DNA of 64,000 bases from Anaeramoeba flamelloides (GCA_027625915.1 JANTQA010000012.1:8640501-8704500); one strand, 5' to 3'; shown: positions 33,801 to 46,168, counted from the stretch's first letter. The notes: generated by a model not told the origin, from the sequence alone. Program-made: numbers and translations.

Positions 33801-34600
33801 ACCCTAGATCAAAATACAACCCATGCTTTTTTTTTTCTTATTATTCCAATTCAACATCCACTTAACTATCCAATAGTATACCTAAGGCCAAAGCATCTTT
33901 GAATATAAAATCCTTGATCTTTTCTGTAAAATTACAATTATGAATACAATTAGTTCAAAATTTTTTTAATTATCTGGTTCTTCATATTTGATTGAAATTT
34001 TTTGTTTTTTTGATTTTTAAAATTTTCATTAATTTTTCTCAATTAATTTTTGAGAAAAAATTTGAAATTTGATCCTTCATTTTTAGAATTTCTTTTTAAA
34101 TAATAGAACTTAAAGAAACCAACACCATATTTACTGATTTTCTATTGACCGTTTCTTAAATTGTGTAATGGGTAGGTATTCTTTAAAAAAGAAAGAAGGG
34201 ATTTTCTTTTGAAAGACAGATTCTATTTTATTGTGCCTGTTATTTTGATTACAGTTGATAGTTTTTAAAAAGTGAGAAAAATTTTTATGTACACCACTCT
34301 TAAACAATTGAAAAACTCCAATAGACCTATTTTTAGGGTGTTTTCCTAAAATTAAATGATATAACTTTTTTTCAAACCACACTTGAGTGATCAAAAAACT
34401 CTTGTCAAAGTAAATAAAACCCTGTTTCAAAACACAACCAATGCTTTTTTTTCTTCTTTTTCCAATATAGAATCTAATTCACAAGAAAATGGCATACCAA
34501 AGTTCAAATCAATTTTTAAAGTCAATTTCAAAATTTTTTTGAAAAAATTTTATATAGGTAAAATATTGTGTTAAAATTTTTCGCAACTGTCATATTTTTA
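33801..34600. repeat. Diverged direct repeat and coding-like debris
   Basis: A patch near 33815-33870 (AATACAACCCATGC then T-rich, then TTCCAATTCAACATC) resembles 34425-34475 (AACACAACCAATGC, T-rich, TTTCCAATATAGAATC) about 610 bases on. A minus-strand open frame at 34131-34430 has varied residues but no ATG and no recognised domain. Probably remnants of a mobile element. Confidence 0.35.
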
Positions 34601-34689
34601 GGTTTTGATGAAAAAATGTATTATCAGGATATAGCAATAAATTCATGGTAGTCTGAAAAAAACTCAATTAGTCCTGCTTTATCTTATAC

Positions 34690-35560
34690 AATCATAAAAT
34701 CGTGATATTCCACATTATCTTGCAAAAATAATTATCTGAAAAAAATGAAAAAATTTTTTTGAAATCACTTTTTAAGGAATATCTTGACTTTGACGAACTA
34801 CTTGAGACTTTTACAAGACAAGTTTCCCCTTTAAAAATATTAGAAGGTGTTTGAAAGGGGTTCAAAGTCTCTGAAAGTTGTTTGAAAGGTTTGAAAGACA
34901 AAAAAGTCTTATTAAAAGTGATGAGATTATTAATAGCAACAAAATTTTTTTTTTGAAACGATAAAATCATCGGTTAAATTCTATAATCAAATAAAAAATC
35001 ATCCATTTCAAAAATGAACTTGAAGATATAATAGATGTGCTTATTTTAAAATGGGGTTTTTACCTTTACAAGTTAAATAATCAAAAAGAATAAAGAGTAA
35101 ATGGACTTATTATTGTTCATTGATCAATAAAAACGTCTAAGTTCTAGTTGTGTTTTCTCACCAATATAAAGATAGTTAAAAAGAAGAACAAGAACAATAA
35201 GAAGAAGAAAATAATTGTACAAACAATCTTGTTAATTAGATGGTAATGTGGCTAGGTTATTGTGAAACTTTAGAAAAGTTATACCAACTCCTTTCAGCTT
35301 TCAGAGAATATTGAAAAATGTTTAAACCAAAGAAGACATTCCATAAAGAAAACATGAAGGGTTGGTTGTTTAAGAACCTCTTTTATTAAACACAATTTAA
35401 AACACCACGATTGACTGAGAAATTATTTATTTATTTTTAGTTCTTATTGTTGTTGATCTAAAAGGATAGCTTGACATATCAACCAAATCAAAAGAAAATA
35501 CAATAAAACATTTTGATCTGATTTTTGATTGAATCAAGTATATTTTATGTTCGTTTTTTC
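34690..35560 (+). mobile_element. Dispersed 0.8-kb element, copy 1
   Basis: Matches 53050-53880 in reverse complement along its whole length. Shared marks include TTGAAAGGTTTGAAAGAC, AAATGGGGTTTTTACCTTT and GTTATTGTGAAACTTT near 35251. A decayed minus-strand frame (34692-34970) in this copy resembles the plus-strand frame at 53571-53786 (both have LSFK and IFKG). Class not identified. Confidence 0.7.
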
Positions 35561-37440
35561 AAAAGAATACATTTTTTTCATAAAATATCTTTTTTGATCC
35601 TACAAAATTTTGCTTATTTAAAAATAACTTTGGGTAATTAGTACAAAAAGTCACCAGCTATTATATTGTCAATATCTAAATTTTAAAATTGAATAAACAT
35701 TTGAAACAAAAATTGAAATGAATTACTAAATAATTAAAGTTTTCAAAAAAATCGAGTCAATTATTGATTATTTTTATGATAAAAAAAAACAAATTCCTGA
35801 AAAATTTTAAAAATTATGTATAATTTATAATAAATTTAATTCATAATTTAAAATATCTCAAAAGATCATTGGCTTAAATATCAAAATTGAATAGACCTTC
35901 GGTATATTATTGAATACAGAATTGGGTATTATATTCAAATATATTAAATTTGGAAGAGTGTTCTTATTATCTAAACACACACAAATTTTGTTTTATATTG
36001 AGATTGTGAAGAAAATAATATATATTACCACAATCATTTCCAACACTAACAAAAAAAACCATTAATTGCTGGGCTCTACTAGTTTACCTTGGATTTGTAC
36101 ACATATTCAAGAGGCAACTTTAAACTAAATATGAAGTTGTGAAATTGCTTTTCTTTTGATTGAAAAACTTCAAATAACAATAAAAAACATCATAGACCCA
36201 TCTTGAACAAAAATTAATTTAGAAAAAAAAAAAAATCAATAAATCTAGTAAAAAAAGGTGAAGAAATATTTTAAATGTTGACAAATCTAAATTTAGAGAA
36301 AAAAAAACCTGATTCTTATTTTAGATTTCCAAAGGAACAACAATTTTTACAATTAAATAATAAAAAAAAAAATCTTTTCTTATTTTGATTTTTTGTAACT
36401 ATTCAAAGGACTAAATTTCTTTAATTAGAAAGAAATTGATTTTATTTCAGTCCATAATGAATTTAATTCAATTTAATCCGATTTATCGTTTAGCTGTAAT
36501 ATTCAAAATTTGACAGAGTAAGGATTTTACAACATTCGCGCCTTTAAAATTAAATCATTTTAACAATAAAAAAAAAAATGAAAAAAAAAACAATCTTTGA
36601 TATCTTTAAAGCTCCAAAGAATGGGTATATGATTAAATTTCAAATTATAATCAAATTTAAAAATTTTAAAAATTGAATTTTTTTGTATTTTTGAAGAGTT
36701 TCTGGATTATTGTCATATGTATGAAAGTGTTTTACACTTTTAAGGGCAATGTGTTGAAAAATCAAAAAGATTATTTACCATTGGTAGTATTTTATTTTTA
36801 CATTGTAGAAAATCTAGAATTTTGAAACCATCAAGACTTATAATTTTCAAAAATTTGTTCTAAACCCAGTTTTAACTTCCAAAGTTAAGTGTAAAATATT
36901 TTCCCTTTTAATAAGTTAGACAAAAGTCTAATTGATCTCTTTATAATTATTTTTTTTTTCAAAAACAGTTGCCAAAATTCTCTAGTATACCACCCAAACT
37001 ACCAAAAATATACTTTAACTTACTCTAACACACCCTTAACCTACCCAGTAAGATGTTTTTAAATACATAAATCCAATAAATTTCAATTGAAATTGAAAAT
37101 TTTAACAATTTTGAAAAATAATACTTTTTATGGAAAAGACACGTCAAAACAAACACAATACTTTTCAAAATTAGAATCCATAACGATTAAAATTGGAAAT
37201 TGAGTTTCACTCTTTCGAGTTTTTTTTTCTAAAAATATGTAATCGTTTTTATTTATTGATTTTGAGAGATGGTCGTACAATACATGTTAGTTCGTTTTTT
37301 ATTGATTTTAGGTTCCGAGAAAAAAATAATAAATAATTAATTTTATATTTCAAAAAGTTATTTTTTTTCATAATGAATCGAACATTTTTAAAATGATTTT
37401 CTGAAGTTTCCTCTTACAAAGGATTTGTATAAATTAAGAA
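35561..37440. other. AT-rich intergenic
   Basis: No gene seen. A C-rich patch at about 36970-37055 (ACCACCCAAACTACC, ACACACCCTTAACCTACCC) stands out from its surroundings, but I cannot assign it. Confidence 0.4.
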
Positions 37441-37451
37441 GAGTGTTTTTC

Positions 37452-37480
<29 letters not shown>
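37452..37480. repeat. Poly(A) run of 29 bases
   Basis: An uninterrupted homopolymer, the longest in the window. It could be a retroposed tail, but I see no matching element body upstream. Confidence 0.9.
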
Positions 37481-37482
<2 letters not shown>

Positions 37483-37611
37483 ACGATTCCTTTTTGGTCT
37501 GATTTGAAGAAAAATATTGGTATATATTTTGATTATAATTTAAGGAGGGTGTTAAATCCTCTTATTTGGACTAATTCCTCAACATATTGTTGTGGTTTTT
37601 TTGACAGACTC

Positions 37612-37612
37612 T

Positions 37613-37639
<27 letters not shown>
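37612..37639. repeat. TA microsatellite
   Basis: Fourteen TA units in intergenic DNA; similar runs occur at 15508-15534 and 52556-52590. Confidence 0.9.
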
Positions 37640-37643
<4 letters not shown>

Positions 37644-37739
37644 GTTTTTGATAATAACTTGTATTATCACAATATTAACAAAATATTCACAAGAATTTTA
37701 AAAAATCATGACTTATACTACTTTATATTGAATAAAATC

Positions 37740-37975
37740 ACACAATTACCAGAATCCTACTTACCTAGTTAAAAATAAAAATAGAGAAAAAAATAATTTA
37801 TTTTTTTGAAATCAACTTTAAAAAAATCTCTTGAATATTAAAAAAAACCTTGAGACTTTTAAAAGGCTTTTCCACTTTAAACTTGTTGGAAAATGTTTGA
37901 AAAGTGTTTGTAAATGGTCTTCAAGTTTTTGAAAGACTCAAAACTTTAATGGTGTTTAAATAATGAATGGGAACA
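37740..37975 (+). mobile_element. Dispersed 0.8-kb element, partial copy
   Basis: Resembles the left part of 34690-35560: GAAATCAACTTTAAAA, TTGAGACTTTTAAAAGGC, AATGTTTGAAAAGTGTTTG and TTTTTGAAAGACTCAAAA appear in the same order. The rest of the element is absent. Confidence 0.55.
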
Positions 37976-38318
37976 AATAGTCACTTCTTTTTACTTTTTT
38001 CTTTTACAAATAGAGTTTTAAAGGAAGCAGGTTTAAATTCGTGAGCTCTATGAAATATACTTGACCTTTTTTTATGCTATGTATTGTGGTATACACTTGG
38101 AGGAACCAAGAATCCTAACAGTCAGATATCAAAATTCAAAAAAAAGATAATTCGATGAAATCGGATCCCCCATAGATTTTAAACACTAGCTTTAAACAGA
38201 TCAGATTTTTTGACATTCCCAAACTCCTTTTTTGTCTTTTCTTTCTTTTTGAGTGTTCAATCGCAAAAAAGATTCATTTTTTTTTACTTTCTTCAAAGAA
38301 AAAAAATACCAATCACAA

Positions 38319-39281
38319 ATGGCCGAAAGCACAAACCAAACAATAAATGAGGTGTGCGCAATTTCAAATTTGACAACCGAAATAATTCGGCATCGTGAGG
38401 TTTGTGATAAACTTCATCAGGATCTTGGTTTGCCAAGATTTGAAGAAAAGCATTTGTCGCGCGAAAAATCGGTTCGGATGCAACTGCTGAAATCAAGAAA
38501 GACAATTGTTAAAGAGTTAATTAATAGCGAGAAAACCAAATCGACTCCACGTGAATTGTATTTAACTGAGCTCGCAACAAGCCCCGTTTTAAGTCTTTCC
38601 AAACTCTCAAATAACGTCGAGCGATCTGTTAATGAAAATGAACAATTATCCGATGAATTAAAACAACAAATAAAAAAAGAGCAAGAAAAAGTTGACAAAC
38701 TTGACGATTTATTATATGAGCATAAAAAAACTCAAGAGTCATTAAAAGTAATGCTACAAGGGGTAATAGATCAACAACAAAACCTAAACGATGAACAAAA
38801 CACAGAAGAAGAAGAAGAAGAAGAAAAAAACAAGAACAAAAAAAAGAAAAAGAAAAAAAAAAAGAACAAGAACAAGAAGGATGGTGAAGAAAAAGAAAAG
38901 AGTAATTATGAAAAAATTGAATCAAAATTAAAAAACCAAATTGAAGAAACCAAAGAAAAAAATAGTTTAATTATTTCAAATATGATAAAATTTACAAACA
39001 AATTTTTTGAAATGCCAACAGAAACTAATGAAAAAGAAAAAGAGACAAGAAAAAGAAAACGGAAAAAACAAGAAAAAAAAAAGAAAAAGGCAAAGAAACC
39101 CTTGTCACTGGGTAAAATTTTAGAGCTGTTGTTTGAATCAGCAACAAATGAACCAGAACTAAAATGGATCGATTCAAGTCCATTCTGGAAACCTTTTGTT
39201 GAGTTATTAGATCGTTCAGGAGTGATTGAAAAAAATCCAAAAAATCCCTCCTTAGTACGCTTGGCGTTTGATTTAAATTAA
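38319..39281 (+). CDS. CENPK: Centromere protein K (CENP-K)
   Basis: Subunit of the inner-kinetochore CENP-H/I/K module of the constitutive centromere-associated network, which links centromeric chromatin to the outer kinetochore. Single exon of 320 residues, starting at the ATG in ACAAATGGCC. Order as in the animal protein: a helical N terminus; a coiled coil (about 105-150, DELKQQIKKEQEKVDKLDDL); a second helix (about 195-230); then the diagnostic C terminus from about residue 262, with SLGKILELLF, then DSSPFWKPFVELLDRSGVIE and KNPSLVRLAF. These match LHEMLEILI, SFWPPYVELLLRNGI and DPTRIRLEAF of human CENP-K (269 residues). Two Lys/Glu-rich low-complexity inserts (about 160-190 and 238-257) account for the extra length. 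An AATAAA lies 34 bases after the stop. The family call rests on the C terminus and the order of coiled coils. Confidence 0.85.
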   Translation: MAESTNQTINEVCAISNLTTEIIRHREVCDKLHQDLGLPRFEEKHLSREKSVRMQLLKSRKTIVKELINSEKTKSTPRELYLTELATSPVLSLSKLSNNVERSVNENEQLSDELKQQIKKEQEKVDKLDDLLYEHKKTQESLKVMLQGVIDQQQNLNDEQNTEEEEEEEKNKNKKKKKKKKKNKNKKDGEEKEKSNYEKIESKLKNQIEETKEKNSLIISNMIKFTNKFFEMPTETNEKEKETRKRKRKKQEKKKKKAKKPLSLGKILELLFESATNEPELKWIDSSPFWKPFVELLDRSGVIEKNPKNPSLVRLAFDLN

Positions 39282-39922
39282 AGATCTTAAATGTTAATAT
39301 TGGATTTAATTTTAAATAAACATTAATTAAGAGAGAAATTTTTCAGTTTTTGTATTTTTTTTTTTTTTGAATTTCACTTTAAGAAATAACTGTTTGAAAT
39401 ATACCCATTTAAGATCAAAAAATCTAATTTAAAAATTAAAAAAAAAATGGAAATTTTCTAAAAATATTCGAAAATTTGTTCTTTTAATTAGACTATGTTT
39501 TTGATGCCAAAGCCTAAGTTTTGAAAACAAAAAATTATATTTTTTTTTCTAAAAATATTTTCCAAATCTCCCCATCTCATCACAAAAAGATTTTGTCATG
39601 ATTTGGTGATTGTGGAAATGTGCTTTTTTATTTTTTAAATCTATTTTTTAGATGAAAAATTCCCTTTTCTTATTAAAAAAAAAAATACTCTTTGAGACAG
39701 GTTTTTGTACAAAATTTCCAAAAGAAACACGGATAATTATTTAAACAGAAGAAATCAAATCATAAACCAAAACAATTAGAAAACCGAAGTATAAGAACAT
39801 TTATTTTTATTTTAGATAATTCTAAACTTATTTATTGAAATTTCAAGAGTTTTTATTTTGGAAAAATCATGAAAAAAGTTATTCTCAATTGAATTCAAAT
39901 ATATTTTCAGATTGTTGGATTA
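39282..39922. other. CENP-K 3' flank
   Basis: Contains AATAAA at 39315-39320, a likely polyadenylation signal, followed by a T run. No gene seen. Confidence 0.5.
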
Positions 39923-40784
39923 CATTGTGAAAAAAATTTGGGTCATTAAAAAAAATTGGGTCAATCAAAAATTTGTTTTCGTTTTTTAAATAATAAATAT
40001 TAGCAAAATGATTTTTGATCAAAGTAAAATTTTATGAACAAATCTTACATTTAAGAAAAACCATAGTCACTATCAATAATAATTTTCAGAAGTAAAATTA
40101 AATTGTTGCATTTTGACCTTTTAGAATTACTGTAGAACTCCAAAAATACAAAAATTTATTTTTAATTGTCAACTTTACTAAAAATAATAGAACTATTTAA
40201 TAGGAAATATTAAAATCTATTAATTCAATAAGATATTTATCATTGTTAATGAACGCAAATTTATCAAGGTTAATCTTAAATATCCTTTTAAACCAAAATG
40301 AATCATAAAATCTTCTAAAAAAGCTTTTTTTTTGAAAGAGGTCGTTTTCCACTTATGTTTACAATCAAAACTTCAAAATACCCAAATATCAAGATTTCAG
40401 AAACCATTTAAATTCTTTAAATCCCCATATACAAACCTTAATTTAAAACGGTTATTAATTTTTGGTCTTCCCAAACAATAATTAACTTGATCTTGGAATG
40501 TAATCTAATAAAAAAAATCAACATTTTTAGTAAAGTTTACAATTAAAAATAAATTTTTGTTTTTTAGAGTTCCACGGTAATTCTAAAAGGTCAAAATGCA
40601 ACAATTTAATTTTACTTCTGAAAATTATTATTGATAGTGACTATGGTTTTTCTTAAATGTAAGATTTGTTCATAAAATTTTACTTTAATCAAAAATCATT
40701 TTGCTAATATTTACTATTTAAAAAACGAAAACAAATTTTTGACTGACCCAATTTTTTTTAATGACCCAAATTTTTTTCACAATG
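39923..40784. mobile_element. 862-bp palindromic element
   Basis: Arms of about 265 bases (39923-40190 and 40518-40784) are nearly perfect inverted copies. They begin CATTGTGAAAAAAATTTGGG outside and run in to TACTAAAAATNNT. The ~330-base centre is single-copy within the element and also occurs at 25946-26735. There is no open frame of note. I infer a non-autonomous foldback transposon; the very similar arms suggest recent insertion or ongoing arm correction. No clear target duplication beyond a possible TTA. Confidence 0.9.
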
Positions 40785-42719
40785 GTTAATTAAATTTTTG
40801 ATATTTATTTTTTGAAAAATTCTTTTAATAATATCTGAAAAATTTAAATCATTTTATCCACAAATCGATTGGTACTTGATTCATTTTTTTTTATCATTCA
40901 ATTTTTCTATTTTTTGATTACTCAATTAAAAACCTCCAACCCTTTGATTCAAATAGCAGAGAATTTATAAATTGTGTAACCTAATGAGTAACATTATCAC
41001 AAAAACACTGAAAAATTAAATTTATAATAAGAAAAATAAAAAAAAAAATTATCTTATTGTGATTAATTAAAAAAAAAGTCTATTTATAAACCACAATTCA
41101 AAAATTTTAACATACTAAAATTCGATTATTAAAAAACATCTTATTAGATTAATTCTAGAAGAAATACCAAAATAGAATCATTTCTAATTGAAATGTTAAA
41201 TAGTTTTTCTGAATTACAATGCATGCAAAACAAAAAAATAAATAATTATCAATACTAATAAATTATTGGAGTAGTGTTAAATATTTTGGAATGAGCAAAA
41301 CAAAAAAATACATTTGTAAATTTGTTAAAATTTCTATTAGGAATATTGACCGATCAAATATTTAGATACTATCAACTAATTTTATTTGGGTTTTTCTATT
41401 TTGAACAACTCAACTTTAACATAATATCAATCTTTGATAAAAAAATTGATCTGCCTAATAAGTTATGTAATTCAAACAATGAAATGAAAACAAAAACCAA
41501 AAGATGAAAAAATTATTTTCATATTTTACAAAAATCAAAATTATTTACAATTTGAATGAAATTGTATTACTTTGATTCTTTTAGCATTTTAGATATATGT
41601 AAAAAATTTTGAATTTTGGTTTTAATATATATATTTGTTCGGATCACCTTGAAATTTGATTTTGAGATAATTTTTAAAATAATACTGTGCAAATATTGTA
41701 ATATTTTCTAAAACTATAACAATGAATTCACAATAACAATAAATTTATGTATTTGAAACTATTAAAATTTCTTTGCTCCTATTTGAATTTAATAAAGTCT
41801 TTTAAATACTAAAATTAAAGTAAATACTTTTTTAAATCAAAAATCAGATTAAAAGTTTCATTTATTTTTTGAAAATAAGAAAAACTATAACTCAAGTTAA
41901 GTAATTATCCCCCCACCTTCACTGCTATTATAAATCGCCTTAAATGTTTTTTGAAAAAAAGTCACAAATCCTTCATACATTCTTTTAACAATTAGTATTA
42001 TGGTTTTATTTTTTTTCGTTAAAAATTTAAAAGTCAAAAGGAGACAGGGAACTGTTCCAAAGGATTCTATAATTACCTAATCACATCCTCATTGATAAGG
42101 TATCTTACTTGTAATGCTTTTTTTTTTTCTTAATTTTTTTCATTTTCTTTTCTTTTTTTCAAATTATGCTGAAAACTTGGTTCAAGATTAAACGCTTCTT
42201 AATTGGGTTGTTTATTGTAAGAGACATTTAATTAACTCCCTTTTGGTTATTTAACTTTGAATATATTACCCCTATTTAATAAAACAGATATATTATTAAT
42301 TAAAATTTATTTTCAGAATGGATAATTATTCTTCGATAGTAATATTTATAAGGAATTTATTATTCTTAATAAAAAAAAAAATGAAAAGAAAAATTTTTAT
42401 TTCCCACAAAAAATTACATGCCTTTAATAGAGTGTTAAACCCTCCAAACCCTCCAAACCCTTGAAGACACTGGACAGGCCATTCAAACATTTTTAAATGA
42501 GTAAGGTATTGTAAATTGTTTTTTTTTGTAAAATTTATACGGTTTTGTAAAGTAATTAATAACATGAAATATCTTTTTTTCACAATTTAATGATTTCACG
42601 CGATAATGCCGAATTAATAAAAATTTAAGAAAATCACTATGGTTTTCGTTTTACAATCAGGATAAATCATGGTTTCATCGAAAATTTAGGTATTCATTAA
42701 AATGTTTTTAATTGTTTTA
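40785..42719. other. AT-rich intergenic
   Basis: No supported gene. A frame at 41322-41507 has varied residues but starts without ATG and lacks homologous features. A short direct repeat (CCTCCAAACCCTCCAAACCC) lies near 42440. Confidence 0.45.
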
Positions 42720-42917
42720 AAGTCAGTTCCACTTTTAAAACACAAACTCTCAACAAAATTTAAGGTACAAAAAAATCTCAAATTAAGGCACTGAATTTTG
42801 AATTTTTATTTTTTCAAATTATTTTACTAGAATCTGAATTTTGTGCCTTAATTTGAGATTTTTATTATGCCTTATATTTTTGTTGAAGTTTGTGCCTTAA
42901 AAGTGGAATTGACTGTA
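42720..42917. mobile_element. 198-bp palindromic MITE with CAGTCA ends
   Basis: The left arm AGTCAGTTCCACTTTTAAAA and the right arm, on the other strand TACAGTCAATTCCACTTTTA, continue inwards as CACAAACT, CAACAAAATTTAAGG and AATCTCAAATTAAGGCAC on both sides. Only about 50 unpaired bases remain in the middle. Related copies lie at 26738-26943 and 8800-9001. Tc1/mariner-type ends (inference). Confidence 0.85.
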
Positions 42918-44753
42918 ACTGTTTTTTTTTTTGGCTATTTAAATGAACTTATTAAATTATTTTTTTTTATACATATTTCTTTGTTTTCATTTTATTCAAA
43001 AGCATATCCTCACTTTTTCCATACCTATATTTGATATATGGTTATTTTTTAAAACAATTAATTAAAATAAAATTACAAAAATAATCATTTTTTTAGTGGT
43101 TCATTTTTTTAAAGTTTTTATTTGTTTATTTAGGAATAATTTTCTATTTGAATTGAGTTAAGTTTTAAACTTCATGTTGTATTAATTCCTAAAATTTAAT
43201 TTTTTTCCGAAAAAATATTTAGTGGTCGGTTTTTAACAATTTTCATAATATATATAATATTACTATCTGTTTAAATATTAATCCTAAGAATAAACTTTTC
43301 ATAGTTGGATAAATTATTTTATTTTGATCTTTGACTTTTTGAAAATAAAAATCTTGATTTTTTGGAAAATAAAAGTTTTAGAAAAAGAAAACTTAGAACC
43401 TAAAAGAAATAAGGTAATATCAAATAAAATTTCCAGGCAAAATAATTCGACAAAACTTCCTAACATCAAAAGAAAAAACTTTATTTATTTGCGTGTATTC
43501 AAAGTGCCTTGATCTGATGCAAAAGAAGAAAAGGTTCCATTAACATTTTTTATATTTTTTGAAAGTTATCGGTAGTTTTTAAAAAATGTTGAAATATTTA
43601 ACCCTAAAGCCATATTTATTCTCAAGTTTTTTTTGTTAAAATATCTTGTTACTTTCATCCCCGATTTTGAACTGAAGAAAATTCCCATTTAATAAAACAA
43701 CCATGTGACTTGTAAAATGTAGAATATTTTTGGTTTCTGTTTCCGCCTTTTTTTTATCATGAATCAAAGTCAAGATTTAAATTTGGATAGCTTAATTAGA
43801 TCTAATTTGTCATTATTTTGTCTCTGTTGGGATTTTTGTGGTTAATTATATCACAATTCTTAATGAAGAGAAGAGTTAAGAATTGAATAAATGATAGTCA
43901 GTTGATATTTTAATTAGACTTTGTTTTTTATATACTATAATTAAAATTGGAATTCTAAAAAATTTGAAAAAAAGATAATGAGTTGAATTTTGCATTAAGG
44001 GTTATTCTCTTCCATTTTTTTTTTTTTGACTTATTTCTAAATAAGGATTCCTTATCTAGAAATATGTTTTTTATTGAAAATAAAGATGGAATTTCAAATC
44101 GAAGTAACGAAAAATATTTTCTCAATCTTTATTAAATTTTGGTAAAAAATTTTAATAGAGACGAGTCCCTTAACCCAAATTTCAAATTCACATTTCAAAA
44201 ATTCAAATAAGCAATTTATAAACAATGTATTTAATTTGTTTTTATAATTTTTCATAATCAGATCTGTTAAAATTATCCAATATTTGTACACGTTGTATTT
44301 GAATGATAAGTAAGATTATATTTCGCTTAATTATCACTCCTTACAATTTTGAAGTTATCTCAAAGGATTCTTATCTCTCCCAAAGTTCCTAATTGAGACC
44401 ATAAAAAGGTGTCCAAATAAAATAAAATGATTCTGGTATTTGAAATACAAATGTGATAATAGTTCCGTCCATTCTATTATTTTCATTAACAAAATTTGGG
44501 TTTTATTTCACATTCTTGGTTCTCCCAATCAAGGAAATCAACAAGGATCAAACAAATAAACTGAGATCACAAATTACAATTTATTTCTCTCAAAGTTTCT
44601 ATTTGTTTTCAAAAAGAAAATGAAGACGAAGTGAAAATGTTTTCATATTAATTATTTTAGTAATAATACTATAATAAGTTCTCTTTTTTTGAACCACCAA
44701 CACCCGTTGTGTACAATTATTAATGTAATTTTAAAACAACACTTACAAACACT
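42918..44753. other. AT-rich intergenic, no gene seen
   Basis: Short open frames at 43324-43512 and 44094-44291 lack any recognisable feature and look like chance. No repeat family identified. Confidence 0.45.
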
Positions 44754-44756
44754 AAA

Positions 44757-45081
44757 ATGGCAGCTTTAAGGGTTTGTTTTTTAATTCAAAGCCCACACCA
44801 AGTCAATATTTGATAAACCAAATTCAAATTTGAGTTGTAAATAATAAAATACTATTTCCCGAACTATTAAAGTTCTGCTATTTTTTTTGAGTAAAAATTC
44901 GATTGTTAAGTTTTCTTTTTATTATCCAGGAAAAAGTGAATTTTGGAAAATATACCCTTTTTACGATTATCAAATCAAAAATTTTTATTCTGGTTCAAAA
45001 ATCTCCAACAAATAACTTTGGTGTAAAAATGAAACATTTTTTAAAGCTCATTGAAAAAGGAGAAGTGTCACTTGATGAATA
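44757..45081 (+). CDS. Possible tiny two-exon gene, frame uncertain
   Basis: An ATG at 44757 opens MAALR and meets a GTTTGTTTTT donor, the same unusual donor used by RPS19. A good acceptor (TTATTATCCAG) follows at 44929. The next bases are open in two frames. The phase-matched one ends after about 28 codons (GKSEFWKIYPFYDY...). The other runs 49 codons to a TAA at 45079-45081 (EKVNFGKYTLF... to GEVSLDE). I recognise neither. Either a very small protein or an exon of something else. Confidence 0.25.
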
Positions 45082-46168
45082 AAGTTGTGTTTTTTTTATA
45101 AATTTTACTGATATTTGAATAACAAATGGGATTAATTTTCCTTTCATTTTCAATTTCCTTTTTCAAATAATTTTTTTTTCAATTCCAGTATACTTCTACT
45201 GAACTCTTTATATTAACAATAAGGATCTAGAAAATCAATTAAAAATATTCCCCCATTTCAAATTCAAATATCAATAACTTAAACTCGAAATATATAAAAG
45301 TTGAATTTAATGAACATGGTAAGGGGTTTAGTTTTTGAACTTTATTGATGAAAGTAAATAAAATCTTATAGTATTGAATAGTCTATTAGTTGGCTTGAAA
45401 ATTTTTCCATTTTTAGGATCCATTAAATAGAAATTAAAAATTGAAATAAAAAAAAATTGTTTTTGAGGGATAAATACAAAATAAGTAGTAAAAAATGCTC
45501 AAATGAGGAACCAGATAATCGTTTTTTCGTTCGTTTAGAAGAATTTTTAATTGCGCCAATTTTCGACTAACAAAGGATCAAATTATTTTTCAAAATAATA
45601 AAGAATTTAAATTGAATTTATTTAAATCGCTGTTGAAACAATCAGGGAAATGTTAAAGAAAGTAGATATAATGAATTATTGAATTTACCTTTGAATCGAT
45701 CCATCCAATGCAAATATATTTTTTCAAAATGAAACACTTTTGAAATTTTTCAAACAAGAAATCATTAAACGAATCAACGACTAATTTTCAAACAAAATGC
45801 TAACCATGAAGTTTTCCTTTGTCACATCGGTCTTTAAGTAAAAAGATGATCAAATTTTTTCTCTTTAAAAATTACTTTTGAAAGAATGATGAAATGTATT
45901 ACCGAATGAACCAATTCAAATATCACAAACAAACAACAAACCAATGATTAGCAAAAGTACCAAAGTGGGTTGTATAGAAATTTGGTTCAAATCTTTCAAA
46001 TACTGTGGATCAACCAACAAAAAAGAGGAAAAAATATTTCATTTTTTTTCAAACAACAATTTATTTATTTTATTTAATATCTATTACTTTTCTTTGTTTT
46101 TTTTCATAGACTAAAAAAATAAAATTTTGAACATTTCAAACAAGTGTTGTTGTTTATTATTTGAAGAG
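45082..46168. promoter_or_regulatory. Upstream region of the 1697-residue gene
   Basis: About 1.1 kb of AT-rich DNA before the ATG at 46169, with T-rich and A-rich tracts close to the start. An in-frame TAA at 46112 bounds the reading frame upstream. No defined promoter element is visible. Confidence 0.35.

Noticed and set aside
34131-34430. 99-codon minus-strand frame
   Set aside because: No ATG start and no domain; residue variety is somewhat above noise, so debris of an element is possible, but a gene is not supported.
37452-37480. Retroposed gene copy ending in poly(A)
   Set aside because: No gene-like or repeat body precedes the A run, and long A runs are common in this genome.
38253-38318. 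Upstream extension of CENP-K
   Set aside because: It begins with GTG and is T/A-run sequence; the ATG at 38319 has a good context.
46127-46168. Fourteen extra N-terminal codons on the giant protein
   Set aside because: They begin with TTG; the first ATG is at 46169.
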